Shown here one piece after another: positions 8,809 through 20,740 of a DNA stretch of 64,000 bases (position 1 is its first letter; each line of letters opens with the position of its first letter). A model generated the notes under the pieces. That model did not search any database. It saw only the letters and a program-made list of their open reading frames with translations, and was not told where the DNA came from. Source of the stretch: Sipunculus nudus (taxonomy: Eukaryota; Annelida; Sipuncula; Golfingiida; Sipunculidae); NCBI GenBank assembly GCA_026874595.1, contig CM049321.1, forward strand, positions 46,245,797 to 46,309,796, written 5' to 3'. The position numbers were made by a program, and so were the translations under genes.

Positions 8809-9415
8809 TTGTTCTTGTGATGCAACTTATGATACTATTGTACTGTATTGATAAGATCAGGCAAAATGACAATTATCAATATATCTGTATATGTCGATAC
8901 AATAATAAGCATATTACGTATTGCAATATAATTTTCATTTATCAGTTTTTTTCTGTATCTTATCAAAGGTGACTCAGACTGATAAATTGTATTTACAAAA
9001 GGGTTTTCTCATATATTTAAATGTCTAAATCGGTGCTATGCTGTTTGAGTATTTTCAACAATAAGGATCACTGTACAGAGTACTTAACTAAGTATTGTGC
9101 CATACTTTTTTGTGGAATAAACAGATCTGCATAAACCTTAATGTTGTCATTATATATATATATGTTTATATGAAAAAAATATATATATAATTCCTACGAA
9201 TTTATGTAAAGAAAATAGCACAATCCGTATCATAATACGCTGCGATATATCTCAGTATATGCCTCCATATATCGCAATACATTGCAGTAAGAAAATTGTG
9301 TTCAATACTGTGCCCTGTTGTTAATCTGCTGAATACAAAGTTTATATTATCAATTGCCAGGCAAAGTTTTGCATAATACTTGTTAACAAAGAATCACTTA
9401 ACATACATTTTATAA
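8809..9415. other. AT-rich stretch without gene
   Basis: No coding or RNA signal seen. Probably the original upstream flank of the DUF4806-like gene, now separated from it by the Gypsy insertion. Confidence 0.5.
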
Positions 9416-11560
9416 TTCATGCAGCACAGCCAGGAAAATGTTCGTGCCCCGGTCACGCTCCACTCGCATTGCTCACTTGACAAGTCTTTCTCTGGGAAGC
9501 ATCATCATTTGGCTATTCTTATTTTCTGTGGTCAAGGCCCCAATTATCCGAGAGTCACAAGGGTGGTTGAAAAGTGGATGCACTCCTTTATACACTCTGC
9601 ACACCAGAAGTTTGTTTTCATCTTCATCACAATCTCTGACAATATTCACAACTTCGCAGCAGTGTACATTGTCTAATACATATGCATTATTTGGCGAACT
9701 GATATGTACCTTCGCTTTTGTTTCTAGTTTGACAAGATCTTTTCTCTGTGCCTCCTGAAGGGTGCCTTTCCATACATGCGGATTTTCACCCGCGCGGGAC
9801 CTGCGCGGGTCCCCGCATGCGAAGAGTCCCTTTCCATATGTGCGGGTCCCCGCATGCGGGTGACCCATTAGTTTGGATAAACGCATGCACTAATAATCAT
9901 ATTTTCTAAAATTTTAGTGTAATATCTGAAGAAAATATTCAGTGTAAACATTTATACTAACTGATGAGGCAGATTAGAGCGGATTAATATCGTATCTCAC
10001 CAGCCAGGCTTAAATGGTGGCTATTTCCTGTCACACTCTAACTAGAGCTGGTCCCGGGCCGTATCTCAATGAAGAATGGTCGTATATTTTTTAATGCAAT
10101 TAAATAAGCTCTATCAGCTCCTTTTTCTTTTCAAATACAAGGACACATGCCTGCTACTGATATATACATGTAGCATCCGCATGCGGGCCCCCGCAGAAAT
10201 CCAACACTGCTGGATCCGCATGCGGGACCCGCGCGGGACCCGCGCGGGTGCCCGCACGTATGGAAAGGCGACAGTGATAACACACTTGTTGGATTTCAAC
10301 CGTGCGGGACCCGCGCGGGTTTCCCGCGGGGGCCCACATGTATGGAAAGGCACCCGAAGTCTTTTTGAAATTTGAACTATAGGATTATTTGCAGATCTAA
10401 CCATTTTTTTTTAATTTTTGCAGATAACTTTCAAAGGGGAATGCTAAGCAGTTGTCTAGGCAACCATATTCTTTGGCATCTGAACCTTAATGCACCAAGC
10501 TATGGATATTGTAAACCAGGAATTTTTTGCCATACAACTCCTCACATTTTGACACAAAGTACACCAAGAGCTCCTCTGCATACTGACTGTATTCCCGCAC
10601 TAACTTGGAACTAACAAGAATGCAAATAGCAACAGACAGTACCATAAAATGGTCATACAGCTCCTTTCGCAGGATTCCTTTCAGCACAATTTTTCCTGTA
10701 TAGAGTAAGAACTGTCTGTACTCGGTGGCTTTCCACCTGTCAATTTCAACAAGAATACGTGGTTTTCTTGCAAATACATTTGGCACAAATTTCTGTAAAT
10801 TCAACAGCCTTTGGCTTATTTCAGTGTCTTGGCCTGCTAACATTCTGACTCCTTTTTCCCCCCTTATCCACACAAGAAGTAACCGCTTATGCACACCAAG
10901 GCATACCTGATGCATATAATCAATCGGAAAGGATGTTATAATATTGATGGGCAGGTCAATGAAAGTGGATATTCCATGGTGATGCTCGGGATTGGTTTGT
11001 TGCCTGAATGACTCATCACTTCTAAGAACCAGCTGATCTGATTCTGGATATGTCATTCTACCAAACCAGACTCCTTTTTGAGTACACTTATCGCAGCCAT
11101 GGTATACTGAGTATAGTTTGACTGATTTTACAAGAGCTTTGGCAGGTGCATCACAAATGATGCCTTTCACAGTCACTGTGTACATATTCACATTATCGTG
11201 TAAGCCATGTATCATGAGGTTGTTCAAATCTGCAACTGTGTCAGACAAAAAGTCCAGGTTTTGTGGCTTTGAATACCCAAAACAAAGTGCTACTGGAAAC
11301 ACCTTGACTGGTTTCAGATTTGTCACTGCACAAAGTACCGGCCACAGGGATTTCGATGTACTTTTAAAAATTGGAATTCCATCAATATTGAAAGAGAGGC
11401 AGATTTCAGTAACATATTTGTTAGTTTCTTGCTGATATGTCGTTAACAACTTTGATATGTGTTTCTCTAATCCAAGGTAGATATAATCCATCCCAGATTT
11501 AGTTTCAGTTATAACAGATTTGGCCGTCTTTTACAATGTTCTTGCAGTTTAAGGCAGATC
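9416..11560 (-). pseudogene. Tnp2/CACTA-like DNA transposase, interrupted and decayed
   Basis: The longest open piece (10487-11491, 334 codons) reads LSFNIDGIPIFKS, LWPVLCAVTNL, IICDAPAKALVKSVK, HGCDKC, FPIDYMHQVCLGVHKRLL and WKATEYRQFLLYTGKIVL. I recognise this as a family of animal transposase-like proteins related to Tnp2 of CACTA/EnSpm elements; the superfamily is from memory. The same register extends upstream past a TAA near 11534, and downstream past a TAA (10487-10489) into GCLDNCLAFPFESYLQKL. A MITE (9760-10355) interrupts it. Beyond the MITE the same protein resumes (QEAQRKDLVKLE) to the C-terminus, with a TGA at 9473-9475 before the final LAVLHEL and a natural TAA. At least three nonsense mutations plus the insertion make it a pseudogene. 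Confidence 0.7.
9757..10359. mobile_element. GC-rich palindromic MITE inserted in the transposase pseudogene
   Basis: Inverted ends GGGTGCCTTTCCATACATG (9760) and its complement ending at 10355, flanked on both sides by GAA (or GAAG). Deleting the element and one flank copy puts the surrounding transposase codons back in register, which confirms the boundaries. Inside each end is a second inverted module with the same CCTTTCCATA core (about 9828 and 10254-10268), embedded in clusters of CCCGCGCGGG. The middle is AT-rich with no coding potential. The superfamily is not clear; the target duplication is 3 or 4 bp. Confidence 0.75.
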
Positions 11561-11569
11561 ACTAGACAC

Positions 11570-12000
11570 TTTTTATGCCCCCGCCACAAAGTGGCCGGGG
11601 CATATAGTTTTACCCATGTCCGTCATTCCGTCCTTCCGTCCTTCCGAAATCAAACAGTTGTACGGACTTTTTTTCGCAATGCCTGCAGATATTGGCCTGA
11701 TTTTTGGTGTGTGGGCAGATATAGACCAGTTACAGATCGAGTTCGCGTTTAGTCCCGGTTGACCTACTTTTGACCGTTTAACGGCTCCTAAACTTAGAAA
11801 ATTTCATGAAAAATAGAAATTTTCATGACAAATACACATGTACGGACTTTTTTTCGCAACGCCTGCAGATATTGGCCTAATTTTTGGTGTGTAGGCAGAT
11901 AATGACCAGTTACAGATCGAGTTCGCGTTTCGTCCCGGTTGACCTACTTTTGAACGTTTTACGCCTCCTTAACTTAGAAAATTTCATGAAAAATAGCTCG
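11570..12000. repeat. Dispersed repeat head plus 180-bp tandem repeat
   Basis: A palindromic head (TGCCCCCGCCACAAAGTGGC) and a CCGTC/CCTTCC-rich strip lead into a direct duplication. The stretch from 11659 to 11816 recurs at 11839-11996, exactly 180 bp downstream and with few differences; both begin TGTACGGACTTTTTTTCGCA. No coding potential. Confidence 0.7.
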
Positions 12001-12742
12001 AGACCCGATGCAGAGCTTCACACTTGAATGTTATGTGTACTAATATCGCATTTCTCTCTCATTACAGGTTCGCAAGCAGACGGAGACACGTGTGCTTACG
12101 ACAGACATACGAACAAGACACGAGTGCAAGACAGATAGGTAGACAGGCGTTCACATAGTTTTTCCAATGTACGACTACGGCAGCCTGAATTCTAGATTCG
12201 CTCCAAATGAAAAACGTACTTCATACAAACGATATGGTAATCGTACGAATTATACAAGTAATATACCTGATATATTACATATCAGACAATCATGGCATAT
12301 ATATCATGATGGAGAAACCAAAAATAAAAAATAAAAATCACAAGTAGGTGAATTATACGATCATGTTAAAAATGTGGCAGATAACTGTAGAGCGTACAAT
12401 AAAAGAATCAAACACGGCATAATCGGAATATATTCTGCACACCGTATAAAAAAGATCATTCGACCACTAAAATATTTTGTTCCAATGTTCTCTATACGTA
12501 TTCCGAGCGGAGACACAAAAAGAAAGGATTTTGTTTTTCGTTTAAAAGTCGGCAAAGATTGTAATGATCTGATCTCGTTAGGCAACGGGTTCCTAACAGA
12601 AGTTATTTAAAGTTATGACATTGGAGTTATGACAACCCTAACCTCCCGCAATAACCCACAAGTTATTTCAATGAAACAGTGTCATCGCAAAATAACCCGA
12701 CCCCCCATGTGCAATCTTCTCCAACACGAAATTGCAGCTCAC
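12001..12742. other. Stretch without recognised gene
   Basis: An open frame on the plus strand (12374-12610, 78 codons, basic) is not recognised and has no clear start context. The stretch 12600-12720 holds repeats of GTTATGAC/AGTTATTT. No other signal seen. Confidence 0.4.
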
Positions 12743-12966
12743 CATGACCACCGTCTTCCCTTCACGTGTCACGGCCCGGTCGTGGTCGGCTATTGTCATG
12801 TTGATGACCGGGCCCGCCCGCTGCGCATTATCAATCAGAAGCCGCAGCATGAGATGGTTTCTCATGCGCTGGGCGGGCCCGCTCTGCTCCTCGAACATCA
12901 TGTCCGTTGTGCGAGAGTGCTCGCTCTCAGCGTAAGACTGCAACTCTGCAGGGGATGGTATGCGCC
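12743..12966 (-). CDS. Exon of tyrosine-recombinase-like gene
   Basis: 224 bp with acceptor TGTCACAG and donor ATG then GTGAGC. It reads RIPSPAELQSYAESEHS, then RMRNHLMLRLLIDNAQRAGPV and INMTIADHDRA. The pattern of a helix followed by R-AGPV and N-T...(F/H)xxA resembles the entry into the catalytic domain of eukaryotic tyrosine-recombinase-like proteins, where the first catalytic Arg sits. Its register follows exactly from the exon at 13378-14055 (phase 1). No downstream exon with the remaining catalytic residues was found, so the gene may be truncated or continue through a long intron. Confidence 0.45.
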
Positions 12967-13377
12967 CTGTGACATAAAACAAGCGTGAGCAACGATTCAG
13001 TGGTATGGCCCAATATACAATGTGAAGCAAAGATCCGCTGCAACTTACAGCCACGGCATGATGCACGACAGAGCCTGAAAAACGCTCACGTAAATCATTT
13101 TCATCAACAAGCGGAGGACATATGGAAACAATAGGAGGAACCAATCACATGTGTATATCTGCATCGAAATGTGTATTCTCGCCATGTCATATCAGTCAAT
13201 CGAAACGTTATATATTTTATATATATTATCAACATTTAAAATCTGCAGTCACACTCAAAAGTTAAAAAAACAACAGAAAACACATCTTTATATGGAGGCA
13301 TATGATTGTATGTAAATGTTTTTACGATTTTTAACTACTTACTCCTGACAAAGTCAAATGTAAATGTTAGGCAATAC

Positions 13378-14055
13378 CTTCCTCCTCCTCCATGAACTGG
13401 GCCCTCCGCTCAGTGTTGGCCCTGGAGGAGGAGCGCATCCATCCTCTGAAAAGCTCCTCCTGGGCGGTGAGCTCTTCTAAGTCGCCGTCAGCGGCGCCTG
13501 TCACGATGGCATAACGTTGGTATTTAGCGTACAGCTGTAGAGTGGACACATACGCCCGGAATGTGCCGGGCCTGCAGCTCTCTGAGACAGTCTGCATTAA
13601 GCCCTGCTGCATGGATGCAGCGAATTCACGTATGGTCAGTCTGTCCGGGTCAGCAAAGTCCTGGATTATCCTTCCTAGCTGTTCAACATTTTGCGCGGCG
13701 CCGCTTTCGCGATGCGAGCCGCCTTCCGTCGACATCAGGTTTGCACGGAAAGCCTCCAGCAGCCGCCTCCCCGGTAGTGGCCTGTTGCTGGCCATCCGGA
13801 GAAGGTGGCGGTACTGGATGCTCCCCCTGGAGAGTCTGTGCCCCTTCGCAAAATGGGTGTCAAGGCGGCTGCCCGTGTATGTACAACCATCCATGGGGCA
13901 GGCCCGCATTCCGGGGCCACGCTGGCGGTCCTCGCCATGCACCTGGCGCAGGTGGCGCTTCACGTTAGTTTTTCGTTGGCCGCATTTAGGGCACTTGGCC
14001 CTGGTCTTCTCCTTTAAGGTTTCTCGCGACCTTGATGTGCATTTTTTCCTGTTAG
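13378..14055 (-). CDS. Exon with C2H2-like zinc motifs and a core-binding-like domain
   Basis: 678 bp, GC-richer than its surroundings. Acceptor is a long T-rich tract ending TCTTCAG (14056) and donor is GAAG then GTATTG (13377). It encodes CPKCGQRKTNVKRHLRQVH and a second Cys-rich unit (CPMDGCTYTGSRLDTHFAKGH), so two C2H2-type fingers. After these is a helical segment, FADPDRLTIREFAASM then CRPGTFRAYVSTLQLYAKYQRY, which resembles the SAM-like core-binding domain of tyrosine recombinases. The exon ends in an acidic EEEE run. Together with 12743-12966 it suggests a zinc-finger/tyrosine-recombinase protein. I infer this architecture and cannot verify it by search. Confidence 0.5.
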
Positions 14056-14731
14056 CTGAAGAGACAAAAAAATATAAAACATATGCAGCTCGTCCAGAAA
14101 GCAATGAATAAGCAGCTAAAAATACGTCACCAATATCTCCGCCTTCGACGTGATCTGAAAACAAAAATTACGCACCTGTGAATAACGGAGCCCCAGTGGA
14201 ATGCTGGCCTCCACTTAACAAAACAAGTAACCGTCTCCATTTATTAATGCTAACTTAACCAGGTTTATGTACATCTACAGAATCCCATTCCGGTTTCGTA
14301 CTACATGACACGGCAGTATCACACGCTTCCTATCATTGCGTCTCGTGGCGTCCACCAGGCCCGGGGACTACTGCACCTGCGTGCCCTGTGTGCATAATAG
14401 TCCAAGTTACTGCGTCATACCACCGAAGTTCCCCCGAAATGCGCACTCGTTGTGAGACAAATCCGGCCGTTAGGCAGCCTTCCAATGAAGCATGCAGAAC
14501 GCTCACCCAGGGTGGTGTGTATACGTGTCCTGTGAAGGAAGAAGACCACTCAAACCGCACTACAGAAAGCACGTCTGTCCTGGCAAAACTAGTGAAACAG
14601 TAGGCCAAGTAATCAGTGTATAACATGTTCCCTGAACCGAAGCGGTTAAATGGTAAATGTACATATAATATCGCACAGAAAAAAGTCCCATAAATAATGC
14701 AATTTAAAGAAAAACATTCTCCAAAAGAATG

Positions 14732-14982
14732 TCATATCCAAAGTGTTTTCAAATAGCCATACTGGCCATTGCATCAGTAGCCAAACTTACCATGTAACAT
14801 AAGCACCAAACACAAGAAACCAAACAAATCTCATGTATCAGTTCTCCAAAATCTGCATGTAACAGTTCTACAAAACAAAGTCATGCCCAAAGTGTTTTCA
14901 AATGGCCGTAATGGCCGTTGCATCAGTAGCCAAACTTACCATGTAACATGAGCACCAAACATAAGAAACCAAACAAATCTCA
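14732..14982. repeat. 149-bp tandem duplication in an intron
   Basis: A 102-bp stretch starting near CCAAAGTGTTTTCAAAT (14732-14833) recurs at 14881-14982 with very few changes. The spacing is 149 bp. No coding potential. Confidence 0.75.
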
Positions 14983-15048
14983 AGGAAATAGCATAAGATG
15001 CATTAAGACTTCTGAGAGTATATTATAGATAGTTTCCCGGCCTTATAC

Positions 15049-15278
15049 CGCCGGACGGCGGTCCGGGCGCGATCTCCTATTTGCTTTGAAGTTATGCCTT
15101 CTCTGAGGCATTCGTCGAGTTCGGGCGACTGCTGGTCGCGCAGCATGCGCACCAGCAGTACGCCCGAAACGCCTTCTTCGCGGGTTGCCACCGTTCTAAG
15201 ATATGCTGCCACCAGTCGCAACAGGGTCTCGGCCTGGCCCGGCCTGAAGCAACGCCTTGGATGTTGCGTAGGAGACAT
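15049..15278 (-). CDS. Candidate upstream exon of the recombinase-like gene
   Basis: Acceptor ATCCTTACAG directly abuts an ATG at 15278, and the frame is open for 230 bp to a donor GTATAAG (15048). It reads GQAETLLRLVAAYLRTV, LLVRMLRDQ and LDECLREGITSKQIGDRAR, a helical segment. It ends in phase 2, whereas the next exon at 14055 needs phase 1, so either another exon lies between or it belongs to a different gene. The high GC content matches the exon at 13378. Confidence 0.35.
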
Positions 15279-15425
15279 CTGTAAGGATATAATTGTGGTA
15301 AATTAAAAATCATGTTACAATATACCCCCTCAGTGAAAATATCATACCATATCGGTCAGTCTATTTTATCTGGTGTTTGTGTCAGTCACTGAAAAAAAAA
15401 GCAATTGAGGAGTTCATTCTTATGG

Positions 15426-17747
15426 GGCCATCCTTAAAAATTTCTGTGTTGGGGCTAACATTGGTCCAAAAAAAGTCATCAGGTAGGGAGGAAAAAAATA
15501 TTTTTTTTAAAGGAGGATCTGGAGTTTACTACACCTTTTTTTACCGGATATTAGCATATGCGAGGTTTATGTCAAATAACATACCCGTACTCCATTCATT
15601 CCTTGCCTCGATACCATTGAAACATGCACAACAAGGTATCTCTGAACAGATTTTGTGTTTTATTACAGGCTTAAAATCCTGTACTTGGGTTTAAAATGTT
15701 TTAGTACATGCTTTGAACATGTACATGTCAAACATTCACGTATTTGAAAAGTTATCAAGTACTTTTCCAAATATGGTCAAGCATGTTATCATGGAAGCAT
15801 TATAACTGATGTATATCCCATTGCACAGGTTCGCATTAGGCCTGTAAGCCTTGTTCTGGATCTCACATGAATTTGCAGACAATTTTATTTTGTGTTGTAT
15901 GCGAGTGCCAGAATTGTAGGAATGAGTGCAGTTTGAGATTTCCTTTGCAAGTGAAGAGGTATAATAAAGAAGGATGGTAATAAATGAACTCTTTAGTAAT
16001 AGTCAATGCCTAATAAGGTAGTAGAATATATAAAATGTTTATATAAATATATGTAAAACTGTACTTTTTGAAAGATGAAACCATATATTGGATGTCGGTA
16101 CCCTGATTAGGAATTTTATTTCTTCGGTGTTGATGTATATACAAACAAAATCTTGGTCAAGTTCGAAGATGGGTGACCTTGACTTATTTCTCGACGTTTT
16201 AGAGCGAATTATAGAAAATGTCCGGCGTGTGTTAACATTTACCATGTGAGGAGGATATCTCCAAAAGTATTCAACACAGAAATTTCATTTCTTTGGTGCT
16301 GATACATATCAACAAAATCTCGGTCAAGTTCCAATATGGATGACCCAAGGTCACAGAGCTTATAATAGAAAAAAACTTAGGAGCTTATTTCTAAGGAACC
16401 ACTGGATGGATTGTTTTGGAATATGGAATGGTCATTGGCCTTGATGATCTCGAAAGTGCTGCATGACTCACAAAGACTGGGGCCAGACTTACAAAGTTCA
16501 TACCTCTCTAGTTCCAATTCACAACTTGAACAAAAGACATATGTACAGATATACATCCATGTGAGAACAAATATTACATGAATACTTGTTACTGTTACCA
16601 CCCATAAATACTGCCCTTTTGGCTGAGGGCTTTTGTCAGCTTTTGCTGATATTCTAGTATTTTTCTGTAATTAATGACTGAGCGAGCAATGTTGATCTCT
16701 ATCTCGTCTACGTCTAAACAAGAAATGCCGTACGGTCAGGAAATATCTCAGAATCTGTTTATTATAAAAGCTATTAATAAAATGAAATAAATTTACAAAG
16801 GCAGTTAAAAAGAAACACATCCAAAAAAAAAGACAGTCGCTTAAATGTTATGCCTATTCTGATCAGCTGTGGCCGGTAGAAACGATGCGTCAGACACCTC
16901 GCAAAACCCTGTCATGATCGCCACAGAACTGACGAAATCACGCATTTCTTGTAATACCAAACATCTGATTTGTGGAGATCGTGCGTTACACATCGTCAGT
17001 TGCAGATTCCATTAAATAGGCCCGCTTCATTTGCTTGATATAGGACTACTCACGGTGCCACCGTGAGTGTTGCTGAAAAATTATAACCAGCGTAAGCGAC
17101 ACGATGTCAGTGAACATATTCCCGCCAAAATAGTGATGAATGAAGTCATATGGGGTGAACTTCACTACGGACCTCTTATTGGCTCTCTGGTATGACGCGT
17201 GACCGCTTCGCCAGTCACAAGAACGTTTGCGTGGGCCAGGCACGTGTTTATGCAAATCAACGTGTCACATGGTTTGAATGGCGAGAGAACTTTCATTTAA
17301 TCAGTTAATGCGACAGCGGTAAGCTTCCGCTTTATTTGAAATCAAATAAGAACCATTTCTAATTGCTCAATATTTTTTTTCAGGCTGTTTCGCCAGAACA
17401 ACGAAATTTGATGGCGGTTTCCCGGCAGTTTTTCTACTCTCGCGCACGAGTGTAGCGATCGTTCCACCTGTATATATATATAGGCACAACCTGACTAATT
17501 GTTAGGGCTCAAATTAAACGATCGGCGACGTTGGGTAATACCTTTCATTATGGAAATTAAGTGCATCTAAAAATGTAATACGAGGACTATTTTTCTAGCA
17601 CATGAAGGCAGATTTTTACGGGCCCAGGTGCTTGCGGCAGATCATATAAAAATTTTAATTTGCAGATATGTCAAAAAAAATTCCAGCCGCAGCCAAAAAT
17701 CACGACCGGCCGGGTTAGCCCCAACACAGAACTTTTTAAGGATGGCC
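15426..17747. mobile_element. Decayed element bounded by about 33-bp inverted repeats
   Basis: The left end reads GGCCATCCTTAAAAATTTCT then GTGTTGGGGCTAAC; the right end at 17715-17747 is its complement with only one or two differences. Between them is 2.3 kb without an intact transposase. No convincing target duplication is visible. The interior has a 170-bp tandem repeat, a perfect palindrome at 17048 and a GC-richer segment at 16860-17460. Superfamily not assigned. Confidence 0.5.
16070..16370. repeat. 170-bp diverged tandem repeat
   Basis: Two copies of a unit containing TTTCTTCGGTGTTGATG then AATCTTGGTCAAGTTC and a GGGTGACC stretch start near 16111 and 16281. Similar GACCTTGA-rich sequence recurs at 39160-39560, so this is a dispersed family. 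Confidence 0.5.
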
Positions 17748-18652
17748 TGGGCTAGGCTCGTATCAGAAGTTGACAGCGACATGGAAGTTACATTCATTGA
17801 CAGCCAATGCATGTGGTAGGCAAGGTGAGGATGAGATGAAATAACCTGTTGGCCTAACTTTCGTGTTAATATATTCCTTCCTTCCTCAGTACTTATACAT
17901 CATAGTTGATAAGGTAAACAAAATTAGACTATGGCCATATCCGGTCATTTGAATTATGCGCCTACCCAGTTCAATGACAATGTCACTAAGTTTACGTGTA
18001 CCTTAAACATATATATGCCGTAGCCCCTGTGTCAAAATCTCTGCTGGACGGACATTGCATTTATTAGTACAGCAGAAGTGAAGGTGTAGGCCTATAACTA
18101 TAAACAAAGTGGCCTCCATTACAGTACTAGTATTTTGCATAGCGATTTTTAATTATTAGGGCAGAATGCAATATCCTTCAGCTGTTACCCTCTAATCCTA
18201 GGATTGTCCCAGGATTATAGATTGTCGGCCTTATTACCCTGATTTTGTACAAAGTGATACTGTGAGATGTATTTGCAAATTTTTTTAAATATTTATACGT
18301 ATATGCCATGTATATTTTTCTAATATTTTTATTTACTATATTGTAATACAAACCTACATATATTTTATTATGCCATTCAGTTATTCCAGTATTTTTTTTA
18401 AATTCACATATAAAATGGGTCCTTTGTTTCTTAGGGATATAACTGTTGTAGGTATTCATATAAAGGGAAAATTGCCTTATTTTCAAAGTTTCATAATGAA
18501 GAGACTCATTTATTTAGATGTTATTATAAGGCATCCCTGAGGATAACTAATTAGTAAATGCCTCTGTACTCAATTTGAGAAATATACAAATAAGTTTGAC
18601 ATATAACAACCTAATATTAGAGCAATCTATACCATATATATTATATATATAA

Positions 18653-18693
<41 letters not shown>

Positions 18694-20740
18694 TGGATAT
18701 ATATGTAATATAGAGCATTAAAAGGATATATACATATATAGATGGATTCATATATATTTAGATATATATATATATATGTGTGTGTATGTATTACTAAAAA
18801 CAGTGCCTTGTTAGCATCTTCCATTTTTAACTTTCCAGGATGTATAATTCAGGACATATAACCTCCATCACACTCAGGTAGGGCAGGTTTTCCCGTAAAT
18901 ATTTACTGTTATTTAATTATTAACATTTTTGCAAGTTTGACTCATACAACCAATGTTTGAGATGATGGCACCAGAAGGTTATATGGTAGTAACGCCATGG
19001 ATATTGCAGGGATTTATGGAAGAGGGCCTGGGGAAGAGTGGGGGGGGGGGGGGGGGGGGCTGAAGAAAATCTGCTGGCCAAGAGTACATATTTTCATGGT
19101 ATTTTTTATTAAAACTAATTTTCATACTAAGATTTTCTTAGCAACAAGCAGCTATTTAGAATCTTGAAAATATTTGGTAATATTACGTAGAATGTTTGGG
19201 GGGGGGGGCATGGCACGCCCCTGGTAACACAACTCATGTGAACTGGCAATTTTGACTTGTAGAATTATAGCATGCTGTTTTTCTTTTTTTAATTTCAGCA
19301 CTAATTTCATTAATTATATCTATTATTATTATCATATATGTAGTAAATCAATTGTTTGATTTAGTAACCATTTTCAGTGTTATTATTTAGTATAGCTGAA
19401 AATGATATATAAAAGTTTTACTAATACTCAAAATGCAATATTTGTATTACCAGCCATTCCTGGACAGTTATGTTGTGGTGGAGAAATGAGTACTGGCCTC
19501 TGGTGTTTCCCTGAGGGTGGTTTTGGAATGATGTTTGCATCATTTTAACTGAGGTTGGAGCCACTCTGGAGTTAATCCAAAGGTATTTAATTTATTGTTA
19601 TAATTTCAGGTATATCTTTTTTACTAACAATTATTTCACATCTTTCTAAAATGTTTAAGATATTTATAACTCGGATGTCTTAGTTTTCAGTACATAACAG
19701 AACTTTGTGAATCTGATACCTTCAGAAGTACTGCATATTTTCATGAAATTTGATACATAAATTGTTTTATCCAACGTTGACCTTGGCTTTTAAGATTATA
19801 TTTCTGCTTATAATATATTTCAGCTAATATTTTAATATCTTAAATGTTTTTGAAAACAGAGTATTTTACAGAATACCTTTGATATATTAGTTGAACATGG
19901 GATCATTTCAAATAATTTAACCTAATGTTAACCTTAACTGAAAATTTGAATCACCATGTTTTCCCTTTTTTTCATGTTTACTTGTGTTCATGCAGCTGCC
20001 AAATTACAAAAGTGGTGTCAGTTTCTTAACTCTGGTTTTAAAGCCAACTGAAAATTTGTTTGACTGATGGTCACTAATACTTTATTTACCTTCCTTGACT
20101 TAAAGTAATTTGTGTTGAATATTAATACAAATATTCAATTGTTTGATCATCCAAATGAATTCAAATACTAATACAGGAAAAAGGAGTAATCTAGTGCGAG
20201 TGCAAATACCTTAAAAATGCATTCATGAATACATTTCATAATATTATTTTTATAATCATTTCAGTTAAATTATTTAAAAAAATATCTTCAGATGATACTG
20301 TTAGTATTTTCAATTAAAATTGTATTTAGCCCAATAATTGCAATTAATTTTTAATAAATAGTTAAACTCTTATATAATCTTTGCTAATGCAACTCTTGAG
20401 TATAGGTAACCTGTAATTATTGAATAACAGTTAACTCCTTTGTAAAAAGCATGATAATTAACATGACTTATAGTGGACATTTATTTTCGAATACTTCTGC
20501 TGCAATGTAGATAAAGTTATTAGGCCAAGTCAAAACCTGTGTGACATTAGCACTCCTATTCCAAATATAAAAAATATAAATGACAACAGTCCTCTTCCCT
20601 CTCCAAAGATTTTAATAAAACTTTGCATAACTTAAGTTAAAATGCCATCATCCTCATAAATCAGCTTATATTGCCACACAAAACCAATATTTGTCTACCC
20701 CTCGTTCCAAATAATATTTTATGATAATAGATAACAGCTC
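17748..20740. other. AT-rich stretch without gene
   Basis: No recognised coding exon. Contains a (TA)n tract at 18657-18691 with further TATA-rich sequence to 18780, poly-G runs at about 19041-19060 and 19199-19209, and otherwise AT-rich unique-looking sequence. Confidence 0.6.
18657..18691. repeat. (TA)n microsatellite
   Basis: Pure AT dinucleotide run. Confidence 0.95.

Noticed and set aside
12040-12160. Possible exon after TCTCATTACAG at about 12068
   Set aside because: No sustained open frame or recognised peptide follows.
13542-14111. 189-codon plus frame opposite the zinc-finger exon
   Set aside because: GC-rich shadow; the minus frame has splice sites and C2H2 motifs.
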